DNA from: Candidatus Nomurabacteria bacterium | Lineage (GTDB): Bacteria; Patescibacteria; Paceibacteria; UBA9973 | Length of the DNA stretch: 16,452 bases | Assembly: GCA_026396015.1 (NCBI GenBank) | Contig: JAPLXP010000010.1 | Coordinates: 1 to 16,452, forward strand | Direction of reading: 5' to 3' | Shown here: one piece after another, positions 5,924 to 12,296 of the stretch | How the letters are laid out: every line of letters starts with the position of its first letter | Position numbering within the stretch: position 1 is the stretch's first letter | The notes under the pieces: generated by a model | What the model was told of the DNA's origin: nothing | The model's database searches: none | Seen by the model: only the letters and a program-made list of their open reading frames with translations | Translations under genes and position numbers: made by a program

Positions 5924-7549
5924 ATGAAAAAAGAAACTAAAACAACACAAAATAAAGTAGTTATTTATTGTAGAGTTTCTTCTAAAGAACAAGAAGACAC
6001 TGGTTATTCTCTTCCAGCTCAAGAAAAACTCTTAAAGGAATACGCTGAAAGAAAAGGGCTTAGTATTCTAAAAGTATTTTCGGTTGCTGAATCTGCAAGT
6101 GGCACAAAACAAAGAAAGATATTCGGGGAAATGATGGAATATATGCAGAAGAAAAATATTCAAATTCTTTTATGTGAAAAGGTTGACCGACTAACTAGGA
6201 ATCTTAAAGAGGCTGTAGTAGCTAACGATTGGGTTGAAGCAAACGAAGAAAGACAAATTCACTTTGTAAAACAAAATCTCGTAATTCATAAAAATGCTAA
6301 ATCTGATGAAAAATTTCGTTGGGATATTGAAATAGTTCTTGCTAAGAAATACATTTCAAATCTTTCAGAAGAAGTACGCAAGGGTCAAAAAGAAAAGATT
6401 GCTCAAGGATGGCTACCAACAAAGCCACCTATTGGTTATAAAACAATTGGAGAAAAGGGACACAAAATACATATCATCGATAATGAGATATCTCCATTGA
6501 TTAAAAAGATGTTTGAATTATATGCGACTGGAAATTATTCTCTTGTTAGCCTTGAAGATGAAATGCACAAGCTAGGTCTCCGTACTAAAAATAGAGGAAA
6601 GATTTATCAATCAAGAATATATGATTTATTATTGGACCCATTCTACTGTGGAAAAATGAGGTGGGACGGTATTGTGTATCCCGCAAAGCAAGAACCACTA
6701 ATATCAAAAGATTTATTTGATAAAGTAGGAATTATTCTAAAGAGAAGAGGTAAAACTTCACTTGCAACACAACATAACTATCTTTTTAGAAGCAAGGTTT
6801 TTTGTGAAGGATGTGGAGGTGTGTTAGCTTGGGAATCACAGAAAGGAACTATATATGGGCATTGCAATAATCATATGAAGTCTCGTAATTGCCCTCTGAA
6901 GACTTATGTTAAGGAGAAAGATGTTGAAGAGCAGATAGATGTTGTATTTGAACAAATAGCTCCTAGGAACGAAGCTGTGCTCAAATGGATAGAGGAAATT
7001 ATTAAAGAAGAGAACGGAGAGCAGATTAACTTTAGAGAAACTGAGATTCAAAGATTGAATGGATTGCTTCAGAGTATACGAAAACAAAAAGATAGATATT
7101 TTGAAGCAAAGATAGATGGAGAGATTGACCTTGAGTTTTGTGATAGAAAAATAAGTGAGTGTAGAAGTGAAGAAGCGGTACTAGAATCAGCTCTTGAGAA
7201 AGTAAACAGTCAGACGGATGATTATCAGGATTTGAGTTTAGTCATCCACGAATTAGCTTTTAAGGCTCGTGAAATATATCAAAAAGCAACAGTTGATGAG
7301 AAGAAAATGCTATTGTCTCAACTTTTTACGAACTTCACACAGAATCGTTATGAAATAAGAGCAAACTATAGTTTGGCTTGTGATTATCTATTGAAATGGA
7401 TGCCTAAGCTAAATGAACTCTACGAACTGAACAATAGCCATACAACAAAAGGAAAAAAGAGCACTTTCGTGCTCTCTCATCCTACAATGCTCCCTCTCTA
7501 CCACAAAATCCGAACTTTTTTCGCCGAAAATCCAAATGAAGAATTCTAA
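5924..7549 (+). CDS. Large serine recombinase (integrase of the 7.4-kb element)
   Basis: This 541-residue enzyme has the full large-serine-recombinase layout. The resolvase catalytic domain begins VVIYCRVSSKEQ with nucleophile Ser19, and continues through DRLTRN (88-93, catalytic Arg). The recombinase domain (about 165-275) includes PPIGYKTIGEKG and DPFYCGKMRWDGIVYPAK. The zinc ribbon has C294, C297, C314 and C323 (CEGCGG ... HCNNHMKSRNCPLK), followed by a coiled coil (about 375-440). It should carry out site-specific integration and excision between attP and attB using 2-bp staggered cuts. The last six codons (NPNEEF) and the stop lie within repeat B, meaning they come from the target site, not from the element. 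It faces outward at the right end of the element, next to its own attachment site, as usual for such integrases. Confidence 0.93.
   Translation: MKKETKTTQNKVVIYCRVSSKEQEDTGYSLPAQEKLLKEYAERKGLSILKVFSVAESASGTKQRKIFGEMMEYMQKKNIQILLCEKVDRLTRNLKEAVVANDWVEANEERQIHFVKQNLVIHKNAKSDEKFRWDIEIVLAKKYISNLSEEVRKGQKEKIAQGWLPTKPPIGYKTIGEKGHKIHIIDNEISPLIKKMFELYATGNYSLVSLEDEMHKLGLRTKNRGKIYQSRIYDLLLDPFYCGKMRWDGIVYPAKQEPLISKDLFDKVGIILKRRGKTSLATQHNYLFRSKVFCEGCGGVLAWESQKGTIYGHCNNHMKSRNCPLKTYVKEKDVEEQIDVVFEQIAPRNEAVLKWIEEIIKEENGEQINFRETEIQRLNGLLQSIRKQKDRYFEAKIDGEIDLEFCDRKISECRSEEAVLESALEKVNSQTDDYQDLSLVIHELAFKAREIYQKATVDEKKMLLSQLFTNFTQNRYEIRANYSLACDYLLKWMPKLNELYELNNSHTTKGKKSTFVLSHPTMLPLYHKIRTFFAENPNEEF
7522..7528 (+). 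other. Putative attR crossover core (CGCCGAA)
   Basis: Same heptamer as at 110-116. Similarity to the intact repeat copy starts at 7528 and the recombinase gene runs across the site. See the attL entry for the uncertainty on the precise crossover. Confidence 0.5.
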
Positions 7550-7680
7550 AAAATGGACTCGGCAGGGCGAAACATTATTCTCTGGGTATCGCTTCGCACT
7601 GCCTCGACTTCTTTTCGCGCGCGAGGAGGGTCTGGGAGGAATTGCGGGAGGAATTGCGCGCGGGATTCGGGGGTGGGAGG
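7528..7680 (+). repeat. Repeat half B (right flank of element)
   Basis: This 153-bp GC-rich stretch is identical in reverse complement to 14851-14991 (141 bp) except for one extra 12-bp unit within 7630-7650, where GAATTGCGGGAG-like sequence is tandemly repeated. It carries the last codons and stop of the recombinase, then non-coding sequence with GCGCGCGAG. Its GC content is far above the surrounding genes, suggesting a dispersed intergenic repeat of this genome. Confidence 0.88.
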
Positions 7681-7771
7681 AAAATACAAAATTCAAAATT
7701 GATAGCCTCGGGATAGTTTGGTATTTATATTTCCGTGATTATTTAGCGTTAGACAGCACCCTCGGCATCCG

Positions 7772-8098
7772 CCTCGGGCATTTCCGCTAGGGCTACTCGC
7801 GCCTAGGTGCTAGGAGTGGCAACGGCTCAAATACACCAAATGAGCCGTTAGCCACACCTCTTGGGGAGAGGAAGTTTCCTCTCCCCGGGTCGGACTCTGC
7901 TGATTACAGCAGTCCGTCCTCGCCATCCCCACACCACGCTTTTTATATTTATGTTTATCTCTTCCTTCGGTTTTTACTTATTCCACTTCGATTAACCACG
8001 GAGCTCATCCTTTAGCCACTGGACGCCATAGCGGTAAATGCCCGAGGATCCAAAATACTCGTGCTTTGCCCCAGCTCCGTATGATTACACACGGAGCT
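7772..8098 (-). ncRNA. Candidate large structured non-coding RNA
   Basis: The 450-bp gene-free stretch 7681-8133 is GC-rich and full of pairing. An 18-bp long-range helix with one bulge joins 7772-7789 to 8029-8047. Inside it lie hairpins at 7802-7814 (CCTAG/CTAGG), 7816-7855 (9-bp AACGGCTCA stem plus GTGGC/GCCAC), 7863-7886 (perfect 11 bp, GGGGAGAGGAA) and 7891-7916 (CGGACT/AGTCCG plus GCTG/CAGC). Outside it an 11-bp hairpin is at 8073-8098. Its one non-Watson-Crick pair is G-U on the minus strand and A-C on the plus strand, favouring minus-strand RNA, downstream of the gene at 8134-8640. The strand 8073-8080 could instead pair with 7998-8005. I do not recognise RNase P, tmRNA, 6S or SRP signatures. 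Strand and boundaries are uncertain. Confidence 0.6.
7821..7849. repeat. Hairpin repeat, copy 1 (non-coding)
   Basis: AACGGCTCA and TGAGCCGTT flank an 11-nt loop. The whole unit plus a few flanking bases is almost identical, in the opposite orientation, to 8519-8548 inside the neighbouring Pro/Glu-rich gene. Confidence 0.7.
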
Positions 8099-8133
8099 AT
8101 CCCACCCATGCGTGCACGAACTCACTCCCTTAT

Positions 8134-8640
8134 TTATATTTTAGAATAGAATACAGATTTTCCTGTTTTTCCAGTTTGTTTTATTTTATTTCCCTTTTCT
8201 AGGATTTCCAGATATCTCGTTGCTGTGGCATCAGATACATGCAAAAACTTCTCTACTTCATCATTCGTGATTTTAGATTTGTTCGTGAACATATTTAAAA
8301 TTCGATCCAGCTTTTTTCTTTTTCTTGATTGAATTGCATTTCGTGCTTTGTTTAGTAATTCGCGGATTGGATTTATACTGCTTGCGATTACGATAGGGGT
8401 GGCGATAGTTTCGGGTTTGATAACGGGTTCAGATTTTACTTCAGGAGCCGGAGGTAATTCCTCGGGCGGAGTTTCAGCTTTCACTTCAGGCATTGCAATC
8501 GGCTCAGGTTCTACTGCTAACGGCTCATTTACTGGTATTTGAGCCGTTACAGGTTCAGGAATAGCTTCTGGGGCTTGTATAGGCTCATTTGAGGGCTCAA
8601 TAATAGGGGTTTCTTTGTTGGGTGTTATTTCATTTGCCAT
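8134..8640 (-). CDS. Pro/Glu-rich protein with C-terminal winged helix
   Basis: The 168-residue protein has two parts. Residues 1-90 are a low-complexity Pro/Glu/Ala/Val stretch of loose repeats (EPIQAPEAIPEP, NEPLAVEPEPIAMPEV), certainly extended or disordered. Residues 95-168 carry a basic helix (RNAIQSRKRKKLDRILNMF) then a helix-turn-helix (ITNDEVEKFLHVSDATATRY) and wing (GNKIKQTGKTGKSVFYSKI), resembling DeoR/MarR-type DNA-binding folds. No signal peptide or membrane segment. A transcriptional regulator or nucleoid-type DNA-binding protein is plausible. It is transcribed from a promoter that overlaps the one for the gene at 8835, and the structured block at 7772-8098 begins 36 nt after its stop codon. 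The Pro-rich part contains an in-frame copy of a hairpin repeat (8519-8548). Confidence 0.7.
   Translation of the reverse strand: MANEITPNKETPIIEPSNEPIQAPEAIPEPVTAQIPVNEPLAVEPEPIAMPEVKAETPPEELPPAPEVKSEPVIKPETIATPIVIASSINPIRELLNKARNAIQSRKRKKLDRILNMFTNKSKITNDEVEKFLHVSDATATRYLEILEKGNKIKQTGKTGKSVFYSKI
8519..8548. repeat. Hairpin repeat, copy 2 (inside coding sequence)
   Basis: AACGGCTCA and TGAGCCGTT with a 12-nt loop, matching the hairpin at 7821-7849 at about 30 of 33 positions when one copy is reverse-complemented. Here it encodes AQIPVNEPL within the Pro/Glu-rich linker. Confidence 0.7.
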
Positions 8641-8662
8641 ATAGGTATTATCTCAAAATACC

Positions 8663-8693
8663 CTTATAATGCAAGGTAAAAATGCTTGACAAT
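8663..8693 (-). promoter_or_regulatory. Promoter of the Pro/Glu-rich winged-helix gene
   Basis: On the minus strand TTGTCA (8688-8693) is followed after about 18-19 nt by TTATAAG (8663-8669). Its -35 box shares four bases with the plus-strand -35 at 8686-8691, so the two promoters cannot be bound fully at once. Confidence 0.55.
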
Positions 8694-8714
8694 TAACTCA
8701 AAAAGGAGTATAAT
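8686..8714 (+). promoter_or_regulatory. Consensus sigma-70 promoter for the gene at 8835
   Basis: TTGACA (8686-8691), a 17-nt spacer and TATAAT (8709-8714) match the consensus at every position. Transcription from about 8721 gives a leader of roughly 114 nt, unusually long for this window. Confidence 0.85.
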
Positions 8715-8753
8715 ATACAGATAGGTTCACTACTTCCTAAATTAGTAGATATA

Positions 8754-8773
8754 GCGAGAAAGGAGTAACTCGC
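8754..8773 (+). promoter_or_regulatory. Leader hairpin enclosing a Shine-Dalgarno-like sequence
   Basis: GCGAG (8754-8758) pairs with CTCGC (8769-8773), placing AAAGGAG in the loop. Four bases later comes ATGGCATAA (8777-8785), a two-codon minimal reading frame. The main ATG at 8835 is 60 nt downstream and has no Shine-Dalgarno sequence. This looks like a leader with translational control, but no known family is recognised. Confidence 0.4.
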
Positions 8774-8834
8774 AGAATGGCATAAGCAAAAAAATAATCT
8801 CGGCATCGCACGTTGCGGTAAAACACATTTAAAA

Positions 8835-9344
8835 ATGAATACGTTTGCAAAAGTTGGAAGAATCGCTTTAATGCATCTCTTCACTAAAAAAGTTGGAGTT
8901 TTCGGAACTACACGTTATCAAGAATTAGGAATGGAGAGTATCTTTCCAAGAAAGGTTTCTATTTCTACTGAAGAGGTTAATCTTTTCAAGGAATATTATT
9001 CTTGTGTAGTGAATGCTTACGGACGCCACAACAGTTACAAAATTTTTATGTGGAGTGTTGAATTGGGGCTTTCTGAGATTTTAATCTCGAGGGACAATGA
9101 GGGTAAATTGATTGATTTAATTCATCGTTGCTCTGAAGGTCCACTTACTCATATTGTGATTGCTGTTGAATACAGAGATCATAATGATGACAGCTCAAAA
9201 GAGGGAGAAGAAATTATTATCTACTCTCTTACAGATGAGCAGAAGAGAATTATCTCCGACTACATTCACAACAAGGAATTAGACGAGTTTGAGAGTGATG
9301 AAGAATTTACTTTCAAGCACGGCTATTTTCCAAAAAACAATTAA
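8835..9344 (+). CDS. Hypothetical protein, 169 aa
   Basis: I do not recognise a family. The protein starts MNTFAKVGRIALMHLF, has a mixed alpha/beta centre (SYKIFMWSVELGLSEILISR, THIVIAVEYRDHND, GEEIIIYSLTDEQKRIISDY) and an acidic end (KELDEFESDEEFTFKHGYF). No transmembrane segment or signal peptide is convincing; the N-terminal helix is short and basic. An alternative start is M33 (MESIFPRKVS). It has its own perfect consensus promoter, a long leader with hairpins, and a strong terminator directly after its stop codon, so it is an independent, probably well-expressed monocistronic unit. Confidence 0.65.
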   Translation: MNTFAKVGRIALMHLFTKKVGVFGTTRYQELGMESIFPRKVSISTEEVNLFKEYYSCVVNAYGRHNSYKIFMWSVELGLSEILISRDNEGKLIDLIHRCSEGPLTHIVIAVEYRDHNDDSSKEGEEIIIYSLTDEQKRIISDYIHNKELDEFESDEEFTFKHGYFPKNN

Positions 9345-9387
9345 ACACGTAAGTGGGATAAAGCTCGCTTGCGTGTTTTATCTTTTT
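9345..9387 (+). terminator. Rho-independent terminator after the 169-aa gene
   Basis: A 13-bp stem (ACACGTAAGTGGG, 9345-9357, with 9364-9376) includes three G-U pairs that form only on the plus strand; a 6-nt loop and the T-rich tail TTTATCTTTTT follow. It starts one base after the TAA stop. Confidence 0.88.
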
Positions 9388-9473
9388 ATTTAATTATTAC
9401 TCAAAAAACATTTTAACTACTTCTCCACAGGAGTGGTTAATTTTTTATTTTAAATACTGTACTCATGAATTTT

Positions 9474-9866
9474 TTATAAAAAATCACAATATTGAGGATA
9501 ATTTTCTTTGACTATTCTTTTCCATTCAGCAGTTTCCTTACCACCACCCAAATCTGTTTTTCCATATACGAGTAGGATAGAAACAAAATGATTATTTTTA
9601 TGCCAAGCCAAAATACATCTGTTGCCTGAGGTTGTCGCAGATTCTTTACTTTTTACTACTTTAAATTTAGTTTTTATAATTTTTACATCTCCACCATCAT
9701 ATACAGTTTCGGCTCTATCGGTAAGGAGTAACATATCGATACGCTCAAGCTCGGCCATGATAGCACGCAAGGTAATATCCCAATGTACTTTATACTTTTT
9801 CTCAAAACTTTTTATGAAGTGCCTTTGTGCAAAGTCTTCAATCTGTACAGTAGAATTACCTTGCAT
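9474..9866 (-). CDS. Putative toxin of a PanAT-type toxin-antitoxin pair
   Basis: This 130-residue protein begins 4 nt after the stop of the Panacea-domain antitoxin, the standard place for the partner toxin in PanAT modules. Toxins in this class are diverse and often unrelated to each other. The N-terminal half is helical (HWDITLRAIMAELERIDMLL); the second half is beta-rich (VKIIKTKFKVVKSKES, CILAWHKNNHFVSILLVYGK) and ends with a helix (EWKRIVKENYPQY). The 'FVSILLVYGK' strand followed by a Lys and a final helix faintly recalls the RelE/HigB fold, but I cannot claim the family from sequence alone. No catalytic motif is certain. Toxin assignment rests mainly on gene context. Confidence 0.55.
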   Translation of the reverse strand: MQGNSTVQIEDFAQRHFIKSFEKKYKVHWDITLRAIMAELERIDMLLLTDRAETVYDGGDVKIIKTKFKVVKSKESATTSGNRCILAWHKNNHFVSILLVYGKTDLGGGKETAEWKRIVKENYPQYCDFL

Positions 9867-9870
9867 CGCT

Positions 9871-10563
9871 TTAATAGACTAGTTTCTCATCTTCTTGAGT
9901 GATAAGTTCGTATGGTATAAGTTCATTATCTCTACATAGAAAGTACGGGAGTTGATTATGTGTAAAGTTTACAATTTCTTGAGTTTTTTTATCTTTCCAT
10001 TTTTCTGCAATTTTTTTCATCAATGTATTTTCTTCTTTAGAAAGAGTTTCAATTTTCTCATTTTTATTACTATCTGATTCACTGATCAAGAACATTTCTT
10101 TCCCGTCGTCGTTCTTGTGCTCAATAGTAATTTTTCCATCTACCTCAAGCTCATCGAGTGCGCGAAAGAATGTATCAGGTACTGGGCCATAAGTAATTTT
10201 ACGATACTGCATTCCACTCATACTTTCAAGATTATTATAGAACCATGCAAAGTCTGCAAGATAGAGTAATTTAGCAAGTTTTGTTTTTGGAATTTTCCCA
10301 TCTTTGGAAATATTCATACGCAAATATGTCAGTATCATGTGTTTATACTTTGGTATATTTGGAATAGTTCCAGAAAGAAGCTCATCAACTCCTATGCTGA
10401 AAAGTGTCGCAAGTTTTTTTGCTTCTTCTAAGCTAAGTTCTTGTTTGCCGGATTCAATAGCTGTATATGTGGGGCGAGAGACCCCAATTGCTTTTGAAAC
10501 TTGCTCTTGACTAAAACCACGATCATTGCGAAGCCTTTTAATTTTTTGTATATACATGTTCAT
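9871..10563 (-). CDS. XRE-Panacea (DUF4065) antitoxin
   Basis: Residues 5-62 are an XRE/Cro HTH (IKRLRNDRGFSQEQVSKAIG, VSRPTYTAIESGKQELSLEE). Residues about 75-200 are a Panacea (SocA-like, DUF4065) domain: KTKLAKLLYLADFAWF, ITYGPVPDTFFRALDELE and IVNFTHNQLPYF are its hallmarks. Panacea domains neutralise many unrelated toxins; XRE fusions add autoregulation. I choose ATG 10561-10563 (MNMYIQKIKRL; M at 10557 is the alternative) because the longer frame from 10626 would start upstream of a strong promoter whose -10 is at 10573-10578. Length is then 230 residues. The gene leads the operon, with the toxin 4 nt downstream, and an inverted repeat over the -10 is a likely operator for its own HTH. 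Confidence 0.85.
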   Translation of the reverse strand: MNMYIQKIKRLRNDRGFSQEQVSKAIGVSRPTYTAIESGKQELSLEEAKKLATLFSIGVDELLSGTIPNIPKYKHMILTYLRMNISKDGKIPKTKLAKLLYLADFAWFYNNLESMSGMQYRKITYGPVPDTFFRALDELEVDGKITIEHKNDDGKEMFLISESDSNKNEKIETLSKEENTLMKKIAEKWKDKKTQEIVNFTHNQLPYFLCRDNELIPYELITQEDEKLVY

Positions 10564-10601
10564 ATACGAACAAGTATATACAAAACTTGTAAAAAAGTCA
10601 A
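10563..10601 (-). promoter_or_regulatory. Autoregulated promoter of the antitoxin-toxin operon
   Basis: On the minus strand TTGACT (10596-10601), a 17-nt spacer and TATACT (10573-10578) form a strong promoter. An inverted repeat TATAC-N6-GTATA (10563-10578) covers the -10 and start region, the expected place for an XRE operator. The mRNA leader would be only a few bases. Confidence 0.7.
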
Positions 10602-10619
10602 GCATTTTTAGTCGAGTAT

Positions 10620-10648
10620 TTGACATAGGAAATATAAGGGTATATAAT
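10620..10648 (+). promoter_or_regulatory. Consensus promoter producing a leaderless mRNA
   Basis: TTGACA (10620-10625), 17-nt spacer, TATAAT (10643-10648): a full consensus match. The next in-frame ATG (10656) is 7 nt past the -10, exactly at the expected start point, while ATG 10647 lies within the -10 box and cannot be the initiator. Confidence 0.85.
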
Positions 10649-10655
10649 GGATTTC

Positions 10656-11069
10656 ATGTCTAATTTAAAAGAACATGACAATACAGATAGAGATATTATT
10701 ATAATCAACAAAGACTCTCTATTGTTACGTATTTTGCATTGTAAAGATTATTACACCTCTCAAGTAGCTGCACCAACATTTCTAGGTATTGCAATATCTC
10801 TAATGGTTCCAGGATTACTTTCTGAGTCATTTAGAAACATCGGGCCTGTCCCAGGAGAAACAATAAGAGTAAGCTTGATAGTTCTTGGTGTGATTACTTT
10901 TGTGCTCGCTGGCTATTTCTTTTGGAAATGGTATCAGTCAAAAGATACACATGAACCACAAAATATTATCAACAGTCTTTTGAAAAATAACAAAAATGAC
11001 CAATCGCAAGTATTTAAAGAAGAAAATAAAAATAAACTGGTTAAAAAAGTGAAATTAACGCTAAAATAA
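10656..11069 (+). CDS. Two-transmembrane hypothetical membrane protein
   Basis: The 137-residue protein has a polar N-terminus of about 45 residues, two hydrophobic segments (VAAPTFLGIAISLMVPGLL and IRVSLIVLGVITFVLAGYFF) joined by a short loop, and a Lys/Asn-rich C-terminal tail of about 50 residues. Both ends are probably cytoplasmic. I do not recognise a family. The start at 10656 rather than 10647 is set by the promoter, whose -10 overlaps the earlier ATG. It is divergent from the XRE-Panacea antitoxin with only 18 bp between the two -35 boxes, so the antitoxin may also control it. Small two-TM proteins near toxin-antitoxin or defence genes can be effectors, but that is only inference here. 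Confidence 0.7.
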   Translation: MSNLKEHDNTDRDIIIINKDSLLLRILHCKDYYTSQVAAPTFLGIAISLMVPGLLSESFRNIGPVPGETIRVSLIVLGVITFVLAGYFFWKWYQSKDTHEPQNIINSLLKNNKNDQSQVFKEENKNKLVKKVKLTLK

Positions 11070-11226
11070 TCTTAAAATACAAGCTATGTGAACGCTCGTC
11101 TTTACAAGAGAATTAATTTATTTCCATTAGTTATTTTTTCTAGTATTTTGAAATTTTAAGAATATAATTCAGGTATAGTCAGTTTAGTCGAGAGCTGGTC
11201 ATTATCAAAAATAACTTCAAATCAAT

Positions 11227-11433
11227 ATGGCAACAGACGCACCAGGAATGAAAGGTTACCGTTCTCGAAATGAACATGGTCCTCTTCGAGAAAAACGAGG
11301 AGATACTTATGTAGAGACAATAGAAAAACAATATGGTAAAGATTTTGGAGTTCGTGGAGATATGCATTTAGATACTCTCCTTGAACAAAAAGGTTTTAAT
11401 TCATTAAATGATCTTCTGCATAATCATAAATAG
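11227..11433 (+). CDS. Small hypothetical protein, 68 aa
   Basis: The protein is short, polar and charged: GMKGYRSRNEHGPLREKRGD, then TYVETIEKQYGKDFGVRGDM, then HLDTLLEQKGFNSLNDLL. I have an impression that similar small 'LRxKRxDTxVxTIEKxYGxDFGVRxDM' proteins recur in CPR genomes, but no function is known to me. There is no Shine-Dalgarno sequence; a TATAAT at 11163-11168 lacks a good -35. It shares its 3' region with the bidirectional terminator at 11553-11581. Confidence 0.6.
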   Translation: MATDAPGMKGYRSRNEHGPLREKRGDTYVETIEKQYGKDFGVRGDMHLDTLLEQKGFNSLNDLLHNHK

Positions 11434-11438
11434 GTTAA

Positions 11439-11549
11439 CTTAAGCAAAAGATACTGGATTATCGAGATCTTGATGGGAAGAGAATATCAGAACACAGACT
11501 TTCAGAACCAATATTCTATGACAGCGCGAGAAAAGTACACCTAGCTTAA
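11439..11549 (+). pseudogene. Possible gene remnant (no start codon)
   Basis: A 36-codon open frame without any standard start reads KILDYRDLDGKRISEHRLSE and onwards to a TAA at 11547-11549. Its composition is protein-like, and it sits just after the 68-aa gene in another frame (a TAA separates it upstream). It may be the end of a frameshifted or truncated gene. Weak evidence. Confidence 0.25.
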
Positions 11550-11552
11550 AAT

Positions 11553-11581
11553 AAAAATACCGCACTCAGTGCGGTATTTTT
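11553..11581. terminator. Bidirectional intrinsic terminator
   Basis: A perfect 14-bp inverted repeat (AAAAATACCGCACT with its complement) around a single C is flanked by A and T runs, so it terminates both the plus-strand gene at 11227 and the minus-strand DUF4145 operon whose stop codon touches it. Confidence 0.93.
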
Positions 11582-12245
11582 ATTTCTTTTTGTTAAGTTT
11601 TTCTGCTTCTGCTGGGATTATATAAACATTTTTAAGTAAACCCTCAACAATCTCTAGCGCTATATCAATATCACTCGGTTTTATGGGTATCGACTTATGA
11701 GCAGACTCATTTCCAATATCTCGAATATGCAAAAGTAGATCACCCCCTGCTCTAGTAAGTTTATCAGTAGAAACTAAGTGATCAATTTTTTCATGAAAAT
11801 TCCACTGAGTAGCACCTTCGGTAACGCAAACCGCCTCCACAATCGCCCGCAAACCTAGCCCAGTCAAAATATATGAACCTGCACATATTGATTCAAATGT
11901 TTCTTTGTAAATTTTTGATACTGTACTAGGAACCCGCCATAGATTTTCCAATTGAGTTCTCCCTGAAACTCTATGCGGATAAATCTCAATACTAATACTA
12001 GGTTCCATTTGATCATACGATACATAGTCATAGTCATCACTATTGCAACTCTCTGTCCTGTATGATACATTTTCACATCCCCGGCATTGAATTATCTGGT
12101 ATGAATCGTTTCCTTGGATATCTTCATTACCCCATTTTCGTTCTATTGATTTCAAAATTATATGCTTAGTTGTGTGTCCACAGAATTGACAAATAACATC
12201 AATCACTTTTCCATCATCAAGATTTGGTACAAATTCTGTTTTCAT
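11580..12245 (-). CDS. DUF4145 protein with N-terminal zinc ribbon
   Basis: This 221-residue protein starts with a zinc-ribbon pair (CQFCGHTTKH near 19-28 and CRGCEN near 54-59). The C-terminal 110 residues match DUF4145: VSKIYKETFESICAGSYILT, LGLRAIVEAVCVTEG, and the LLLHIRDIGNESAHK signature, a HEPN-like helical pattern. Members are often encoded with restriction systems and other defence genes, though their reaction is unknown; HEPN relatives can be RNases. Here it is the last gene of the restriction-modification-like operon, 51 nt after the DUF262-HNH stop codon, and ends at a bidirectional terminator. It may be an accessory or regulatory part of that system. Confidence 0.82.
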   Translation of the reverse strand: MKTEFVPNLDDGKVIDVICQFCGHTTKHIILKSIERKWGNEDIQGNDSYQIIQCRGCENVSYRTESCNSDDYDYVSYDQMEPSISIEIYPHRVSGRTQLENLWRVPSTVSKIYKETFESICAGSYILTGLGLRAIVEAVCVTEGATQWNFHEKIDHLVSTDKLTRAGGDLLLHIRDIGNESAHKSIPIKPSDIDIALEIVEGLLKNVYIIPAEAEKLNKKK

Positions 12246-12296
12246 ATTTATATTCGCTTATTATCACTAAAATTTTATTACCCCGATTTAGTTCAA

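Noticed and set aside
7409..7790. ORFs across the recombinase 3' end and repeat B on both strands
   Set aside because: They are translations of the GC-rich repeat or antisense to the recombinase, with no start signals or protein-like features.
7772..8098. RNase P RNA, tmRNA or group II intron
   Set aside because: The conserved sequences of these RNAs (for example GAGGAAAGTCC, a tag-peptide frame, a domain V hairpin) are not present in either strand.
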